A stretch of 64,000 bases of DNA from Pseudoxanthomonas koreensis_A (GCF_041890415.1 NZ_CP169056.1:1178001-1242000); one strand, 5' to 3'. Shown: positions 1 through 11,547, numbered from the stretch's first letter. Notes: generated from the sequence alone by a model not told the origin. Program-made: numbers and translations.

Positions 1-1431
1 CCGGTTCTGGGCGATGTCGTAGGCCAGCGCAGGCTGTTGCGGCAGCACGTCCCAGCGGCGGTCGGCGTTGCCCTTGCCGATGCGCCGCATCTCCTCGCGG
101 TGGCGCCACGCCGAGGCGATCAGCATGTTGCCACCGAAGCTGCCGCGGCCCATCGGCTGCACGGTGTAGTCCAGGTCGCGGCGCGGGGTGCCCACTTCGA
201 TCGCCAGCGCCCTGAGCTTGGCCGCGGCTTCGGCCTTGGCCTCGTCGCTCATCCATGATGCGCGCGCCACTGCGGCCACCTGGGCCTGCCGCACCTCGTC
301 GATGACCAGCCCTGCCTGCCGGCGCGCGGCGGGTGTGAGGTGGCGTTCGGCATATTCGCGGCCCAGCATCGGGCCCGCTGCGGTATTGATCGCATCCAGG
401 ACCTGGCGCCAGCGCGGTGCCGGTGCACTGCGGCCGGCCAGCACCCGGCCACGGAAGCCGAAGCTGGCGTCGCGGAAACTCCTGGACAGGTAAGGCGCCA
501 TGGCATCGCCCACCCGCCAGCGCAGGTAGGCCTTCCATTGCTCGGGGCGGACCTTGGCGACCATGCCGTCGAGTTCGGCAAACAGGGCCGGGTCGGGCAG
601 CGAGACCAGGTCGTCCTTGACCCCCTGTGCCTCGAGGAACTGGGCCAGTTGCAGGTTGCGGTAACGCTTGGCCAGTTCGGCGGTCGGCACCGGTGCGTAG
701 GTGCGGAATGGATTGTTGAGGTCGGCAATCGACTGCGACTTGCGCGCGATCGCGGTCTCGATGGCGAACACCGCGGCCGTCTCCGCTTCCAGCCGCGCCG
801 GGGCGGTGCCGGTGAGGGTGAGGATCTGCCTGACGTAATCCCCGTAGCGCTGCAGCAGGGCGCGGGTGTCGGCGTCGTCGCGGGTATAGAAGGCCGGGTC
901 GGGCAGGCCCATGCCGCCCTGCATGAAGTAGCCGATGTGGCGGTCCAGCGCCTTCAGGTCCACGTCCGGGGCGAAGTTGAACGCCACCGGGATGCCGACC
1001 TGGTGCAGGGCCGCGATTGCCGCCGGCACGTCCCTTGACCGCTTGATCGCGTCGATGCGCGCCAGCAGCGGGGCGATCGGCCTGGAGCCGTCGGCCTCGA
1101 CCGCGGCTTCGTCCAGGCCGCTGGCCCAGAAATCGCCCAGGCGCTTCTGCACCTCGTTCTGCGGCGAGGCCATGGCGGCATCGAGCAGGTCGCGCTGCTG
1201 CTGCAGGGCGCGTTCGGCCAGCTGTCCCAGGGCGCTGACCGCCTCCGGATCAGCCGGCGCAGGGTTGGCCTTGAGCCATCCGGCGTTGGCCTGGGCGTAG
1301 AAATCGGTGCATTGCGCCGGCACCGCCGGCGTGCCGCTGGCGCGCTTGCGTTGCGCGTGGGCGTCGGTGCTGGCCAGGGCGAACAGGCCCAGGCTCAGGG
1401 CCAGGACAAGCGGGCGGATGGGCTGCGTCAT
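1..1431 (-). CDS. M13-family metallopeptidase (PepO/neprilysin-like), C-terminus outside window
   Basis: The gene runs leftward off the window; 477 N-terminal codons are visible from ATG at 1431. The protein begins with a Sec signal peptide (MTQPIRPL, a hydrophobic core, then AHA), so it is exported. The body matches the N-terminal M13 domain: an early 'FYAQANAGWLKANP' stretch and, near the window edge, 'RRWDVLPQQPALAYD', which corresponds to the segment before the NAYY-type substrate motif. The zinc site (HExxH and a downstream glutamate) should lie in the missing part, so activity cannot be judged. M13 enzymes are zinc endopeptidases cutting oligopeptides outside the cytoplasm. It is divergent from the MBL hydrolase gene, with about 200 bases between the starts. 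Family assignment rests on recognised local similarity. Confidence 0.82.
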   Translation of the reverse strand, partial: MTQPIRPLVLALSLGLFALASTDAHAQRKRASGTPAVPAQCTDFYAQANAGWLKANPAPADPEAVSALGQLAERALQQQRDLLDAAMASPQNEVQKRLGDFWASGLDEAAVEADGSRPIAPLLARIDAIKRSRDVPAAIAALHQVGIPVAFNFAPDVDLKALDRHIGYFMQGGMGLPDPAFYTRDDADTRALLQRYGDYVRQILTLTGTAPARLEAETAAVFAIETAIARKSQSIADLNNPFRTYAPVPTAELAKRYRNLQLAQFLEAQGVKDDLVSLPDPALFAELDGMVAKVRPEQWKAYLRWRVGDAMAPYLSRSFRDASFGFRGRVLAGRSAPAPRWRQVLDAINTAAGPMLGREYAERHLTPAARRQAGLVIDEVRQAQVAAVARASWMSDEAKAEAAAKLRALAIEVGTPRRDLDYTVQPMGRGSFGGNMLIASAWRHREEMRRIGKGNADRRWDVLPQQPALAYDIAQNR

Positions 1432-1628
1432 CGGGGGAATGGGCGCTGGATGGAGGGCGCGGCGAGTGTAGCAAGGCGTTTCAACCTGCCGTACACGCAG
1501 CGGCGGCGCCGCGCCGGGCGTGCAGGGGCGGGAGACGCCCGGCATTGCCGGCCCGGATGGATTGGGCCGGCAACTTGAGCGGTTGCGGGCACAATGGATG
1601 GGCAATCGCAACGGACAAGGAGTGGGAC

Positions 1629-3002
1629 ATGCAGGTCGAATTCCACGGCGCGGCCGGCCAGGTGACCGGATCCATGCATCTGGTCGAGGCCGCCGGCAAG
1701 CGGTTGCTGCTGGACTGCGGGATGCTGCAGGGCAGCCGCGAGCAGGAGGCCGGCAACGCCGAGCCGTTCCCGTTCGATCCTGCCGGCCTGGATGCCGTGG
1801 TGCTCAGCCATGCCCACATCGACCACATCGGCCGGGTGCCGTTGCTGGTGGCGCGCGGCTTTTCCGGGCCGATCTGGCTGCAGCGCGCCAGCGCCGACCT
1901 GCTGCCGGTCATGCTTGAGGATGCCGCCTCGCTGGCCGCATCCGAGGCCGTGCGCGCCAACCGCCATCGTGCCCCGGGCGAGCCGGAACAGGCGCCGCTG
2001 TTCACCGCTGCCGACGTGGCCGCGGTGCTGGCATTGCTGCGCCCGCTCGACTACGACGTGCGCACCACCATCCTCCCCGGAGTGGAGATCGCACTGCGCG
2101 ATGCCGGACACATCCTCGGTTCGAGCATCGTCGAGCTGTGGGCGGATGACAGGAAGCTGGTGTTTTCCGGTGATCTCGGTCCCAGGGGCACGCCGATCCT
2201 GCGTGACCCCACGGCGATCGCCGAAGCCGACCTGGTGCTGATGGAATCCACCTACGGCGACCGCAACCACCGCGAGCGCGCCGCCACCGTGCACGAGCTG
2301 GGTGAAGTGTTCGAGCACGCCTGGCGCGAGCGTGGCGTGGTGCTGATCCCGGCTTTTGCCGTGGGCCGCAGCCAGGAGCTGCTGTACTGGTTCGCGCGCC
2401 ATTGGGACGAATGGAAGCTGGAACGCTGGCGGATCTTCCTGGACAGCCCGATGGCGGCCAAGGTGGTGGGCGTGTACGACCGCCACCAGGAACTGTTCGA
2501 CGAGCAGGCGCGCGCGGTGTGGGCGCGCAAGCCCTCGCCGTTCCGCCTGCCGAACCTGCACTACACCGCCAGCACCGGGGAATCGATGGGCATTAATGCG
2601 ATTGCCGGTGGCGCCATCGTCATCGCCGGCTCGGGCATGGCCAACGGCGGCCGCATCCAGCACCACCTTCGCCATCGGCTGGCACGGCGCGACACCCATG
2701 TGGTGTTCGTGGGCTACCAGGCCGAGGGCACCCTGGGACGGCGCCTGGTGGAGCGCGCGCCGTGGGTGCGCATCCATGGCCGCGACCACCGGGTGAATGC
2801 ACAGATCCACACCGTCGGCGGGCTGTCGGCGCACACCGACCAGCAGGGGCTGATCGACTGGTACGCCAACTTCCGCAACGCGCCGCCCGTGGCGCTGGTG
2901 CATGGCGAGGACCGCGCGCGCGAGGCCCTGGCCGGCGAGATCGGCGAGCGCTTCGGCGCCCGGGTGGATCTGGCCCGGCCGGGGATGCGCCTGGTGGTCT
3001 GA
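1629..3002 (+). CDS. MBL-fold beta-CASP hydrolase (RNA-processing exonuclease-like)
   Basis: This 457-residue protein has the metallo-beta-lactamase HxHxDH motif at residues 61-66 (HAHIDH), a further metal-ligand region 'GHILGSS', and the beta-CASP insertion with 'DSPMA' and 'GSGMANGGR', ending in 'VHGEDRAREAL'. This is the architecture of bacterial relatives of the CPSF73/Ysh1 RNA-processing nucleases, which are zinc-dependent and cytoplasmic. No signal peptide is visible. The start was set at 1629 rather than at upstream in-frame ATGs because AAGGAG lies at 1617-1622 and the family N-terminus (MQVEFHGAAGQVTGS) begins there. It is followed after about 30 bases by a flavoprotein gene in the same direction. 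The RNA substrate is inferred from the family only. Confidence 0.88.
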   Translation: MQVEFHGAAGQVTGSMHLVEAAGKRLLLDCGMLQGSREQEAGNAEPFPFDPAGLDAVVLSHAHIDHIGRVPLLVARGFSGPIWLQRASADLLPVMLEDAASLAASEAVRANRHRAPGEPEQAPLFTAADVAAVLALLRPLDYDVRTTILPGVEIALRDAGHILGSSIVELWADDRKLVFSGDLGPRGTPILRDPTAIAEADLVLMESTYGDRNHRERAATVHELGEVFEHAWRERGVVLIPAFAVGRSQELLYWFARHWDEWKLERWRIFLDSPMAAKVVGVYDRHQELFDEQARAVWARKPSPFRLPNLHYTASTGESMGINAIAGGAIVIAGSGMANGGRIQHHLRHRLARRDTHVVFVGYQAEGTLGRRLVERAPWVRIHGRDHRVNAQIHTVGGLSAHTDQQGLIDWYANFRNAPPVALVHGEDRAREALAGEIGERFGARVDLARPGMRLVV

Positions 3003-3034
3003 GCCTGCGCCCGCGGCGGTGGTATACCTGCGCC

Positions 3035-4636
3035 ATGTCGATCAACGATGCCAACCGTGACGTCCTGCTGGTCGGTGGCGGCCACAACGGCCTGGTCTGC
3101 GCCGCCTACCTGGCCAGGGCCGGGCTGAAGGTCACCGTGCTCGAGCGGCGCGGCGTGGTCGGCGGAGCCGCGGTGACCGAGGAATTCCATCCCGGCTTCC
3201 GCAACTCGGTGGCGGCGTACACGGTCTCGCTGCTGCAGCCCAAGGTGATCGCCGACCTGGACCTGCACGGCCATGGCCTGCGCATCGTGCGCCGCCGCCG
3301 CGACAACTTCCTGCCGCTGCCGGGCGGCGGCTACCTGCTCACCGGCGGTGGCCGCACCGCGGCGGAAGTGGCCAGGTTCTCCGCGCGTGATGCTGCGGCC
3401 CTTCCGGCTTACGAGGCGCGGCTGGGGGCCATCGCCGACGTGCTGCGCGCACTGGCCCTGCAGCCGCCGCCCAACGTCACCGATGGCGGCTGGTGGAACG
3501 CACTGCCCGAACTGCTGCGCACCGCACGCCTGGGCCGCCGGCTGCATGCGCTGGACCAGACCCTGCGCCAGGACCTGCTGGACCTGTTCACCCTGTCGGC
3601 GGCCGAGTACCTGGACCGCTGGTTCGAGAGCGCGCCGGTCAAGGCGCTGTTCGGCTTCGACGGCATCGTCGGCAACTATGCCAGCCCGTATGCGCCTGGC
3701 ACCGCCTACGTGCTGCTGCATCACGTGTTCGGCGAAGTGGACGGGGTCAAGGGTGCCTGGGGCCATGCCATCGGCGGCATGGGTGCGATCACCCAGGCGA
3801 TGGCGCGTGCGGCGCAGTCGGCCGGCGCGCAGATCCTCACCGGCGCAGGCGTGGAGCAGGTGCTGGTGGAGCATGGCCGCGCGGTGGGCGTGGCCACGGC
3901 CGATGGCCGCATCCTGCGCGCCCGCGCGGTGGTCGCCAACACCAACCCGAAGCTGCTGTACCAGCGCCTGCTGCCGCAAGCGGCGGTGCCACCGGCCACG
4001 CGCGAGCGGATGGCCAACTGGCGCTGCGGCTCGGGCACGTTCCGCATGAACCTGGCGTTGGCGCAGCTGCCGGACTTCAGCGTGCTGCCCGGGCCGGGCG
4101 ACCATCTGACCGCCGGCATCATCATCGCCCCCGACCTGGACTACATGGACCGCGCCTGGCGCGATGCGCGCACGCACGGCTGGTCACGCGAGCCGATCGT
4201 GGAAATGCTGATTCCCTCCACCCTGGACGATTCGCTGGCACCACCGGGCATGCACGTGGCCAGCCTGTTCTGCCAGCACGTGGCGCCCGAGCTGCCGGAC
4301 GGCCGCAGCTGGGACGACCACCGCGACGAGGTTGCCGACCTGATGATCGCCACCGTCGACCGCCACGCCCCCGGCTTCGCCGACGCGGTGCTGGGGCGGC
4401 AGGTGTTGTCGCCGCTGGACCTGGAGCGCGAGTTCGGCCTGCTTGGCGGCGACATCTTCCATGGCGCGCTGAGCCTGAACCAGCTGTTTTCGGCACGGCC
4501 GATGCTGGGCCAGGCGGATTATCGCGGGGCCATCCCCGGGCTCTACCTGTGCGGCTCGGGGACCCACCCCGGCGGCGGTGTCACCGGTGCGCCCGGGCAC
4601 AACGCCGCGCAGGTGGTGATCGGCGACCTGCGCTAG
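3035..4636 (+). CDS. FAD-dependent oxidoreductase, PYROXD2/phytoene-dehydrogenase-like
   Basis: A 533-residue flavoprotein. It opens with a Rossmann dinucleotide-binding motif (GGGHNG at residues 14-19, with E37 at the end of the second strand to bind the ADP ribose), followed by 'VGGAAVTEE'. It closes with the C-terminal FAD motif 'LYLCGSGTHPGGGVTG'. This combination is typical of the PYROXD2/COG1233 group, related to carotenoid desaturases. No carotenoid genes are nearby, so a role in pigment synthesis is not supported. ATG 3035 was chosen because the nucleotide-binding fold starts directly after it; upstream in-frame codons overlap the preceding gene. Its TAG stop shares the bases CTAG with the stop of the convergent DUF885 gene. 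Confidence 0.82.
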   Translation: MSINDANRDVLLVGGGHNGLVCAAYLARAGLKVTVLERRGVVGGAAVTEEFHPGFRNSVAAYTVSLLQPKVIADLDLHGHGLRIVRRRRDNFLPLPGGGYLLTGGGRTAAEVARFSARDAAALPAYEARLGAIADVLRALALQPPPNVTDGGWWNALPELLRTARLGRRLHALDQTLRQDLLDLFTLSAAEYLDRWFESAPVKALFGFDGIVGNYASPYAPGTAYVLLHHVFGEVDGVKGAWGHAIGGMGAITQAMARAAQSAGAQILTGAGVEQVLVEHGRAVGVATADGRILRARAVVANTNPKLLYQRLLPQAAVPPATRERMANWRCGSGTFRMNLALAQLPDFSVLPGPGDHLTAGIIIAPDLDYMDRAWRDARTHGWSREPIVEMLIPSTLDDSLAPPGMHVASLFCQHVAPELPDGRSWDDHRDEVADLMIATVDRHAPGFADAVLGRQVLSPLDLEREFGLLGGDIFHGALSLNQLFSARPMLGQADYRGAIPGLYLCGSGTHPGGGVTGAPGHNAAQVVIGDLR

Positions 4637-6480
4637 GGTCGGGGACTTTCCGGCGCGGACTCTTGCCGCTCCGCGATCCAAGCGTCCACCTTGGCGTCCA
4701 GCACGTCCAGCGGCAGCGCGCCGTCCCGGAGCACTTCGGCATGGAAGGCGCGCAGGTCGAAGCGCTCGCCGAGCGCGGCGTGCGCGCGCTGGCGCAGTTC
4801 CGCCAGCTTCATCATGCCGAACCGGTAGGCCAGCGCCTGGCCGGGATTGGCCATGCAGCGCTCGGTCTCGGCGATCGCGTCCTCGGTGCTGATCCCGGCG
4901 TTCTGCACCAGGTAGTCGATCGCCTGCTGGCGGGTCCAGCCCTGGCTGTGCAAGCCGGTATCCACCACCACCCGCAGCACCCGCACCAGCTCGTTGTGCA
5001 GGCGCCCCAGGCGCGGGTACGGGTCCTGGTAGAGACCCAGTTCCTCGCCCAGCGATTCGGCGTACAGGCCCCATCCCTCGGTGAACGCGGTTTCGCCTCC
5101 GTAGCGGCGGAATGCGGGCAGGTCGCGCAGCGCCTGCTGCACGGACAGCTGCAGGTGGTGGCCGGGCAGGCCTTCGTGCAGGAACAGCGCCTCCGCCTCC
5201 CAGCTGCGGTGGCGGCGCAGGTCATGGGTGTTCACGTAGAGCACGCCGGGCCCGTTCTCGTCGGGACGGCCCCAGGCGAGCGCAGGCGCGGACAGGGCCC
5301 GGTGCGGCTCCACCGCGCGGATCTCCAGGCCAGCCTGCTGCAATGGCGGGAACAGGGCCGGCATCCCGGCTTCCACCTGCGCCTGCAGCATCCGATAGCG
5401 CTCCAGCACCGCGGCTTCGTCGGCGAAGCCGAAGCGCGCATCGTGCTGCATGAAGCGGAAGAACTTCGCCATCGAGCCGCGGAACCGTGCCTGCTTCATC
5501 ACGCCACGGATCTCGCCGTGCAGGCGGCGCACCTCGTCCTGCCCGCTGCGGTGGATGTCATCGGGGGCCAGCGCCGTGGCGGTGCTCTGGCGCACGTAGT
5601 AGGCGTACCACTGCGCCCCGCCGGGAAGATCGCCCAGGCCGGCGCTGGCGCGGGTGGCCGCCAGGTATTCGGTGGCAACGAAGCCGCGCAGGCGCCGGTA
5701 GGCCGGCATCAGCCGGGTGTCGATCAGGCGCCTGTACTCGGCGGCCAGGCGTTCGCGCTCCGCGGCCGGGATGTCGGCGGGCATGTCGATGATCGGCGCC
5801 CAGAACAGGGTCTGCTCGGCCTGCGGCCGGATCAGCGCATCCAGTTGCTGCGGCACGTCCTCCACCAGCGCCCGTGGCGGCACCACGCCGGCGGCCATGC
5901 CTTCGCGCATGTTGGCAATGGCCTGGTCGAACAAGGCCGGCGCGCCCAGGGCGCGTCGTGCCCAGGCCTCGTAGTCGGCCACGGTGTGGAACGGTTGCGC
6001 GCTTGCGCCGGAGCCAAGCATGGCCACCAGCGTGGCCGGGCTGCTGAACCGGGTGACCGGCAGCATCCAGGTGGGGAAGCGCTCGCCCTCCAGCGCGTCG
6101 CGCGCGTTGCGCACGAAGATGCGGTAGCTGACCAGGTCCTGCCCGTGCAGCCCGTCCTCGCCGAGGGCTTCGACCTTGCCCAGCCATTCGGCGGTGAAGT
6201 CGCGGTTCTGCTGGCGGAAGGCGGGCGACAGGTAGTTCGGCAGGTGGTCGTTGTAGCGCGACTGGCCCTGCAGGGTGGCCTGCAGTGGATTGCGGCGCAG
6301 CAGTGCCTCCCAGTAGTCCGCGTACAGCCGTTGCAGTTGCCCGGCCTTGTCGTGCGCCTGCCGCGCCGCGTCGCCGCGCGCCGGCGCTTGCGCGGCAGCC
6401 TGCAGCGGTGCGGCCAGCAGCAGCGCAGCCAGGACCCAGGCCAGGCCGCGTGCGGCACGGAAGGGGAGGGCGGAATGCAT
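4633..6480 (-). CDS. DUF885 family protein, probable exported metallohydrolase
   Basis: This 615-residue protein has an N-terminal signal peptide (hydrophobic run ending 'PLQAAAQA'). Its C-terminal third contains 'HEGLPGHHLQ' at residues 435-444 and 'TEGW' with E468, the pattern that defines the DUF885 family and resembles a gluzincin zinc site (HExxxGHH plus a downstream Glu). Known family members are periplasmic and poorly characterised; peptidase activity is inference. The gene is convergent with the flavoprotein gene, and the two stop codons overlap in one CTAG (4633-4636). The start is the ATG at 6480, directly before the signal peptide. Confidence 0.83.
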   Translation of the reverse strand: MHSALPFRAARGLAWVLAALLLAAPLQAAAQAPARGDAARQAHDKAGQLQRLYADYWEALLRRNPLQATLQGQSRYNDHLPNYLSPAFRQQNRDFTAEWLGKVEALGEDGLHGQDLVSYRIFVRNARDALEGERFPTWMLPVTRFSSPATLVAMLGSGASAQPFHTVADYEAWARRALGAPALFDQAIANMREGMAAGVVPPRALVEDVPQQLDALIRPQAEQTLFWAPIIDMPADIPAAERERLAAEYRRLIDTRLMPAYRRLRGFVATEYLAATRASAGLGDLPGGAQWYAYYVRQSTATALAPDDIHRSGQDEVRRLHGEIRGVMKQARFRGSMAKFFRFMQHDARFGFADEAAVLERYRMLQAQVEAGMPALFPPLQQAGLEIRAVEPHRALSAPALAWGRPDENGPGVLYVNTHDLRRHRSWEAEALFLHEGLPGHHLQLSVQQALRDLPAFRRYGGETAFTEGWGLYAESLGEELGLYQDPYPRLGRLHNELVRVLRVVVDTGLHSQGWTRQQAIDYLVQNAGISTEDAIAETERCMANPGQALAYRFGMMKLAELRQRAHAALGERFDLRAFHAEVLRDGALPLDVLDAKVDAWIAERQESAPESPRP

Positions 6481-6568
6481 GCAGTGCTCCGGACAGCGTC
6501 AGCCGTGAAGCTTGTCCGATCGCGCCGTCACAGGCCAGCGCTGCGCCGCAGACCCCGCGCCGGGCAGT

Positions 6569-7246
6569 TCAGGCGCGTTCGCCGGCGCGGGTGAATGGCA
6601 TGGTTTCCGGCGCCACCGCTCCGCCGGAAATGATGAAGCTCATGGCCTGGTCCACGGTCCAGTCGGTGGGGGTGAGCAGTTCCACCGGCACCACTTCCAG
6701 ATAACCCGAGGTCGGGTTGGGCGTGGTGGGCACATACACCGCGGCAAGCTCGCGGCCGCTGCCTTCCTCGCGCAGGACCCGAGTCACCAGGCCGATGGCC
6801 TTCATGTCGCGGTGGGGGAAGTCGATCAGCACCACGCGCTGGGTGCTGCCCGGCTTGGTCTGCAGGATATCCAGCAGCTTGCGTGAGCTGGTGTAGATGA
6901 TGTTGGCCAATGGCACCCGCGCGATCACCGCTTCGAACTGGCGCAGCAGGCGCTGGCCGATCACCCGCCGTGCCAGCAGGCCCACGCCCAGGATCACCAG
7001 CAGGGTGGCCAGCATGGCGATGGTGTTCTGCACCCACAGCGCCTGCACCCAGCCCAGCGAGTCCGGGAACGACCCCGCGATCTTCTGCGACAGGGGCACC
7101 ACCCACGGGCTGCTGATGCCCGACAACAGCACGAAGACGAACTTGACCACCACCCAGGTCAGCCAGATCGGCAGCAGGGTGAGCAGGCCGGTGAGGAACA
7201 GGCGTTGCGGCGAGGCGCGCTGCGGCGCATTGGCGTCGGGGGACAT
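6569..7246 (-). CDS. DUF502 family inner-membrane protein
   Basis: A 225-residue membrane protein. Two hydrophobic helices are visible, one near residues 15-42 ('LFLTGLLTLLPIWLTWVVVK') and one near residues 70-92, followed by a soluble C-terminal domain with 'VPLANIIYTSSRKLLD' and 'YVPTTPNPTSGYLEVVP'. Those two stretches are hallmarks of DUF502. The family is widespread, often labelled a putative transporter, and has no established biochemical role. It lies upstream of the DUF885 gene in the same direction (88 bases apart) and downstream of the DUF4442 gene (75 bases), so the three may be co-transcribed. Confidence 0.85.
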   Translation of the reverse strand: MSPDANAPQRASPQRLFLTGLLTLLPIWLTWVVVKFVFVLLSGISSPWVVPLSQKIAGSFPDSLGWVQALWVQNTIAMLATLLVILGVGLLARRVIGQRLLRQFEAVIARVPLANIIYTSSRKLLDILQTKPGSTQRVVLIDFPHRDMKAIGLVTRVLREEGSGRELAAVYVPTTPNPTSGYLEVVPVELLTPTDWTVDQAMSFIISGGAVAPETMPFTRAGERA

Positions 7247-7321
7247 GCGGGGATTGTACGCCTGCGCCGGTGCCTGCTTGGGTGCCGGTGTACTGCGCGC
7301 ATGCCGGGGCAGGGCCGCCGG

Positions 7322-7816
7322 TCAGCGCCCGGATCGGCCACCGGCGGTGTGCGCGGGCGGGTCCGGCCGCCGGTGTGGCTTGCGTCGCACGTAGACCTGC
7401 TTGCGTACCCGCGCCACGACCTCGCCGTCCGCGTCCAGCACCTCGTTGTCGAACCACTGCAGGTGCTTGTCGCCGGCGGCGGTGGCGGCACGGATCCTGG
7501 CCACGATGGCATCGTCGACCTCGAAGGTGGTCCAGACCGTGCCGTGCCCGGGTTTGACGAACGTGATCTCCGCTGCCTGGTCCCACACGTAGTAATCGCT
7601 GCCCAGCCGGTGCATCAGCAACAACATCCAGAACGGATCGCTCATGGCGAACAGGCTGCCGCCGAAATGCGTGCCCACGTAGTTGCGGTTCCACGGCCGC
7701 ATGCGCAGTTCCACCCGGGCCTGGCGCCAGTCGTCGCTGAGCCGGGTGACATGGATGCCGCAGACCAGGTAGGGCGGCCACAGGTTCATGCCCAGGCGCA
7801 GGGTGGATGCCTTCAT
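7322..7816 (-). CDS. DUF4442 domain protein (hotdog-fold, thioesterase-like)
   Basis: A 164-residue protein starting MKASTLRLGMNLWPPY. The stretch 'NYVGTHFGGSLFAMSDPFW' is characteristic of DUF4442, a hotdog-fold family related to acyl-CoA thioesterases. The C-terminus (about 25 residues) is Arg/Pro/Gly-rich and not conserved-looking. A longer in-frame ORF extends upstream to 8317, but it would overlap the divergent accD gene, and family members start near the chosen ATG. There is no signal peptide, so it is probably cytoplasmic. Substrate unknown. Confidence 0.75.
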   Translation of the reverse strand: MKASTLRLGMNLWPPYLVCGIHVTRLSDDWRQARVELRMRPWNRNYVGTHFGGSLFAMSDPFWMLLLMHRLGSDYYVWDQAAEITFVKPGHGTVWTTFEVDDAIVARIRAATAAGDKHLQWFDNEVLDADGEVVARVRKQVYVRRKPHRRPDPPAHTAGGRSGR

Positions 7817-8036
7817 GCGGAGCGGTCCGGTGGGGAGGGCCGAGCCTACCATGCGCGATGGTATGGATTGTGCCGGCCGCCACGCCGGCGCCTGCCGGCG
7901 CGCATGCACGGGCCGGCGGGCACGGCCATGCACGGCCAGCGTGGGTGCGCCGGTGCCTACAGGAGCGGTGCACGGCTGAGCTAGACTGTCGGCCCTTCCG
8001 GCCGGCAACGGCCCCCAACGGAACAGACATCCGCGA

Positions 8037-8926
<890 letters not shown>

Positions 8927-8930
<4 letters not shown>

Positions 8931-10285
8931 GCGGCACCCGGCGCTGGTTCGGGACCGACGGCATCCGCGGCCCGGTCGGGAAGGCCCCGATCTCGGCTGA
9001 CTTCGTCCTGCGCCTGGGCAATGCGTTGGGCCGGGTGCTGTCCGCGTCGCGCGAAGGCCGCCCCACGGTGGTCATCGGCAAGGACACCCGGATCTCCGGC
9101 TACATGTTCGAGGCCGCGCTCGAGGCCGGCCTGGTCGCCGCCGGGGCCAACGTGCAGATGCTGGGCCCGATGCCCACTCCGGCGGTCGCCTTCCTCACCC
9201 GCACCCTGGGCGCGGATGCAGGCATCGTCATCAGCGCCTCGCACAACCCGCACTACGACAACGGCATCAAGTTCTTTTCCGCCGAGGGCGAGAAGCTGGA
9301 CGATGCCACCGAGCTGGCGATCGAGGCCGCGCTGGATGCGCCCTTCGCCACGGTGGATTCCGAGCGCCTGGGCAAGGTGGTGCGCGCACGCGACGCGGTC
9401 GGCCGCTACATCGAGTTCTGCAAGGCCTCGGTGCCGCGCGATTTCGACCTGCGCGGGCTGAACGTGGTGCTGGACTGCGCGCATGGGGCCACCTACCACA
9501 TCGCCCCGTTGCTGTTCCGCGAGCTGGGCGCGCAGGTGACCGCCATCGGCGCTGCGCCGGACGGGGTCAACATCAACGCCGGCGTGGGCTCGATGCACAT
9601 CGACAACCTCGCGGCCAGGGTGCGCGAAGCCGGTGCCGAACTGGGGATCGCCTTCGATGGCGATGGCGACCGGGTGTTGATGGTCGATGACCACGGCCAG
9701 CCCGTCGATGGCGATGGCCTGCTGTACGTGCTGGCACGCGACTGGCAGGCCAGTGGCCGCCTGCGCGGGCCGGTGGTCGGTACCCTGATGACCAACTATG
9801 GCCTGGAGCAGGCGCTGGGCCAGTCCGGCATCGCCTTCCAGCGCGCCCGGGTAGGCGACCGCTATGTCCACCAGGCGCTGGTGGAGGGCGGCGGCGTGCT
9901 CGGCGGCGAGGCCTCCGGCCATCTGCTGTGCCTGGACCGGGCCACCACCGGCGATGCCATCGTCAGTGCCCTGCAGGTACTGGATGTGCTGCACCGGTCC
10001 GGCCAGACCCTGCGCCAGGCGCTGGACGGGCTGGCGATGCTGCCGCAGCAGACGGTCAACGTACGCCTGGCCGACGGCGCTCCGGCCAAGGCCGTGGTCG
10101 AAGCCGACGGCGTGCGCCACGCACTGGCGCAGGCACAGGCGGCGGTGCAGGGCAGGGGGCGGGCATTCCTGCGTCCGTCCGGCACCGAGCCGGTGGTGCG
10201 GGTCACGGTGGAAGCCGACGATCCGGCCCTGGTCCAGGCGACCCTGGCGCAACTGGCCGACGCGGTGCGCCTGGCCGCGGCCTGA
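8927..10285 (+). CDS. glmM: Phosphoglucosamine mutase
   Basis: GlmM (452 residues) converts glucosamine-6-phosphate to glucosamine-1-phosphate, feeding UDP-GlcNAc for peptidoglycan and LPS. The catalytic phosphoserine loop 'SASHNPHYDNG' is present (S105 in the active position), as are the magnesium loop DGDGDR (residues 244-249), the sugar loop 'GGEASGH' and the phosphate loop 'RPSGTEP'. Length is standard. It overlaps accD by ATGA and is followed after 79 bases by tpiA. In E. coli glmM likewise precedes secG. Confidence 0.97.
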
Positions 10286-10364
10286 GCGGTTTTCCTGCAT
10301 CCTGCACTCGCGGCTTTGCGCGGCCGCCACTATCCTGTCGCGCAAACAAGCATTGGAGTACTGC

Positions 10365-11120
<756 letters not shown>

Positions 11121-11135
11121 TCGAGATCCAAGACG

Positions 11136-11543
11136 ATGCTGATGTTGATCCTCAACGTGTTGTACCTGCTGGTGTCGATCGCCATGATCGTGCTGGTCCT
11201 GCTCCAGCGCGGTGCCGGCGCGGCCGCCGGCTCCGGCTTCGGTGCCGGCGCCTCGGGCACCGTGTTCGGTGCGCGCGGCGCGTCCAGTTTCATGACCAAG
11301 ACCACCAAGTGGCTGGCGGTGGCCTTCTTCGGCATCAGCCTGTTCATGGCCTGGCATGCCATCCGCAGCTCCCATCCGGAGGTCCAGCAGGACCTGGGCG
11401 TGATGTCGCAGGCGGAGGCCCCGGCCCCGTCCGCCACCTCGCCGGTGCCCGCGCCGGGCGAGATGCCGGCCCCGCCGCCGGCAGCCCCGGAAGTGCCGGC
11501 CGCCGTACCGTCGCCTGCAGAGGCTGCGCCGCCGGCGCAGTAG
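11136..11543 (+). CDS. secG: Preprotein translocase subunit SecG
   Basis: SecG (135 residues) is the small auxiliary subunit of the SecYEG inner-membrane protein channel. Two transmembrane helices are clear: residues 3-22 (LILNVLYLLVSIAMIVLVLL) and about 55-73. They are joined by the Gly/Ala-rich loop 'QRGAGAAAGSGFGAGASGT' typical of SecG. The C-terminal tail of about 55 residues is Ala/Pro-rich and low complexity, as often seen in high-GC relatives. It follows tpiA by 15 bases and precedes tRNA-Leu(GAG), an order also seen in E. coli (secG-leuU). Confidence 0.95.
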   Translation: MLMLILNVLYLLVSIAMIVLVLLQRGAGAAAGSGFGAGASGTVFGARGASSFMTKTTKWLAVAFFGISLFMAWHAIRSSHPEVQQDLGVMSQAEAPAPSATSPVPAPGEMPAPPPAAPEVPAAVPSPAEAAPPAQ

Positions 11544-11547
11544 GCCG

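Noticed and set aside
3493..6594. A 1033-codon open frame on the plus strand across the flavoprotein and DUF885 genes
   Set aside because: It runs through two well-supported genes in other frames; the product is Arg/Pro/Gly-rich junk, typical of a high-GC shadow frame.
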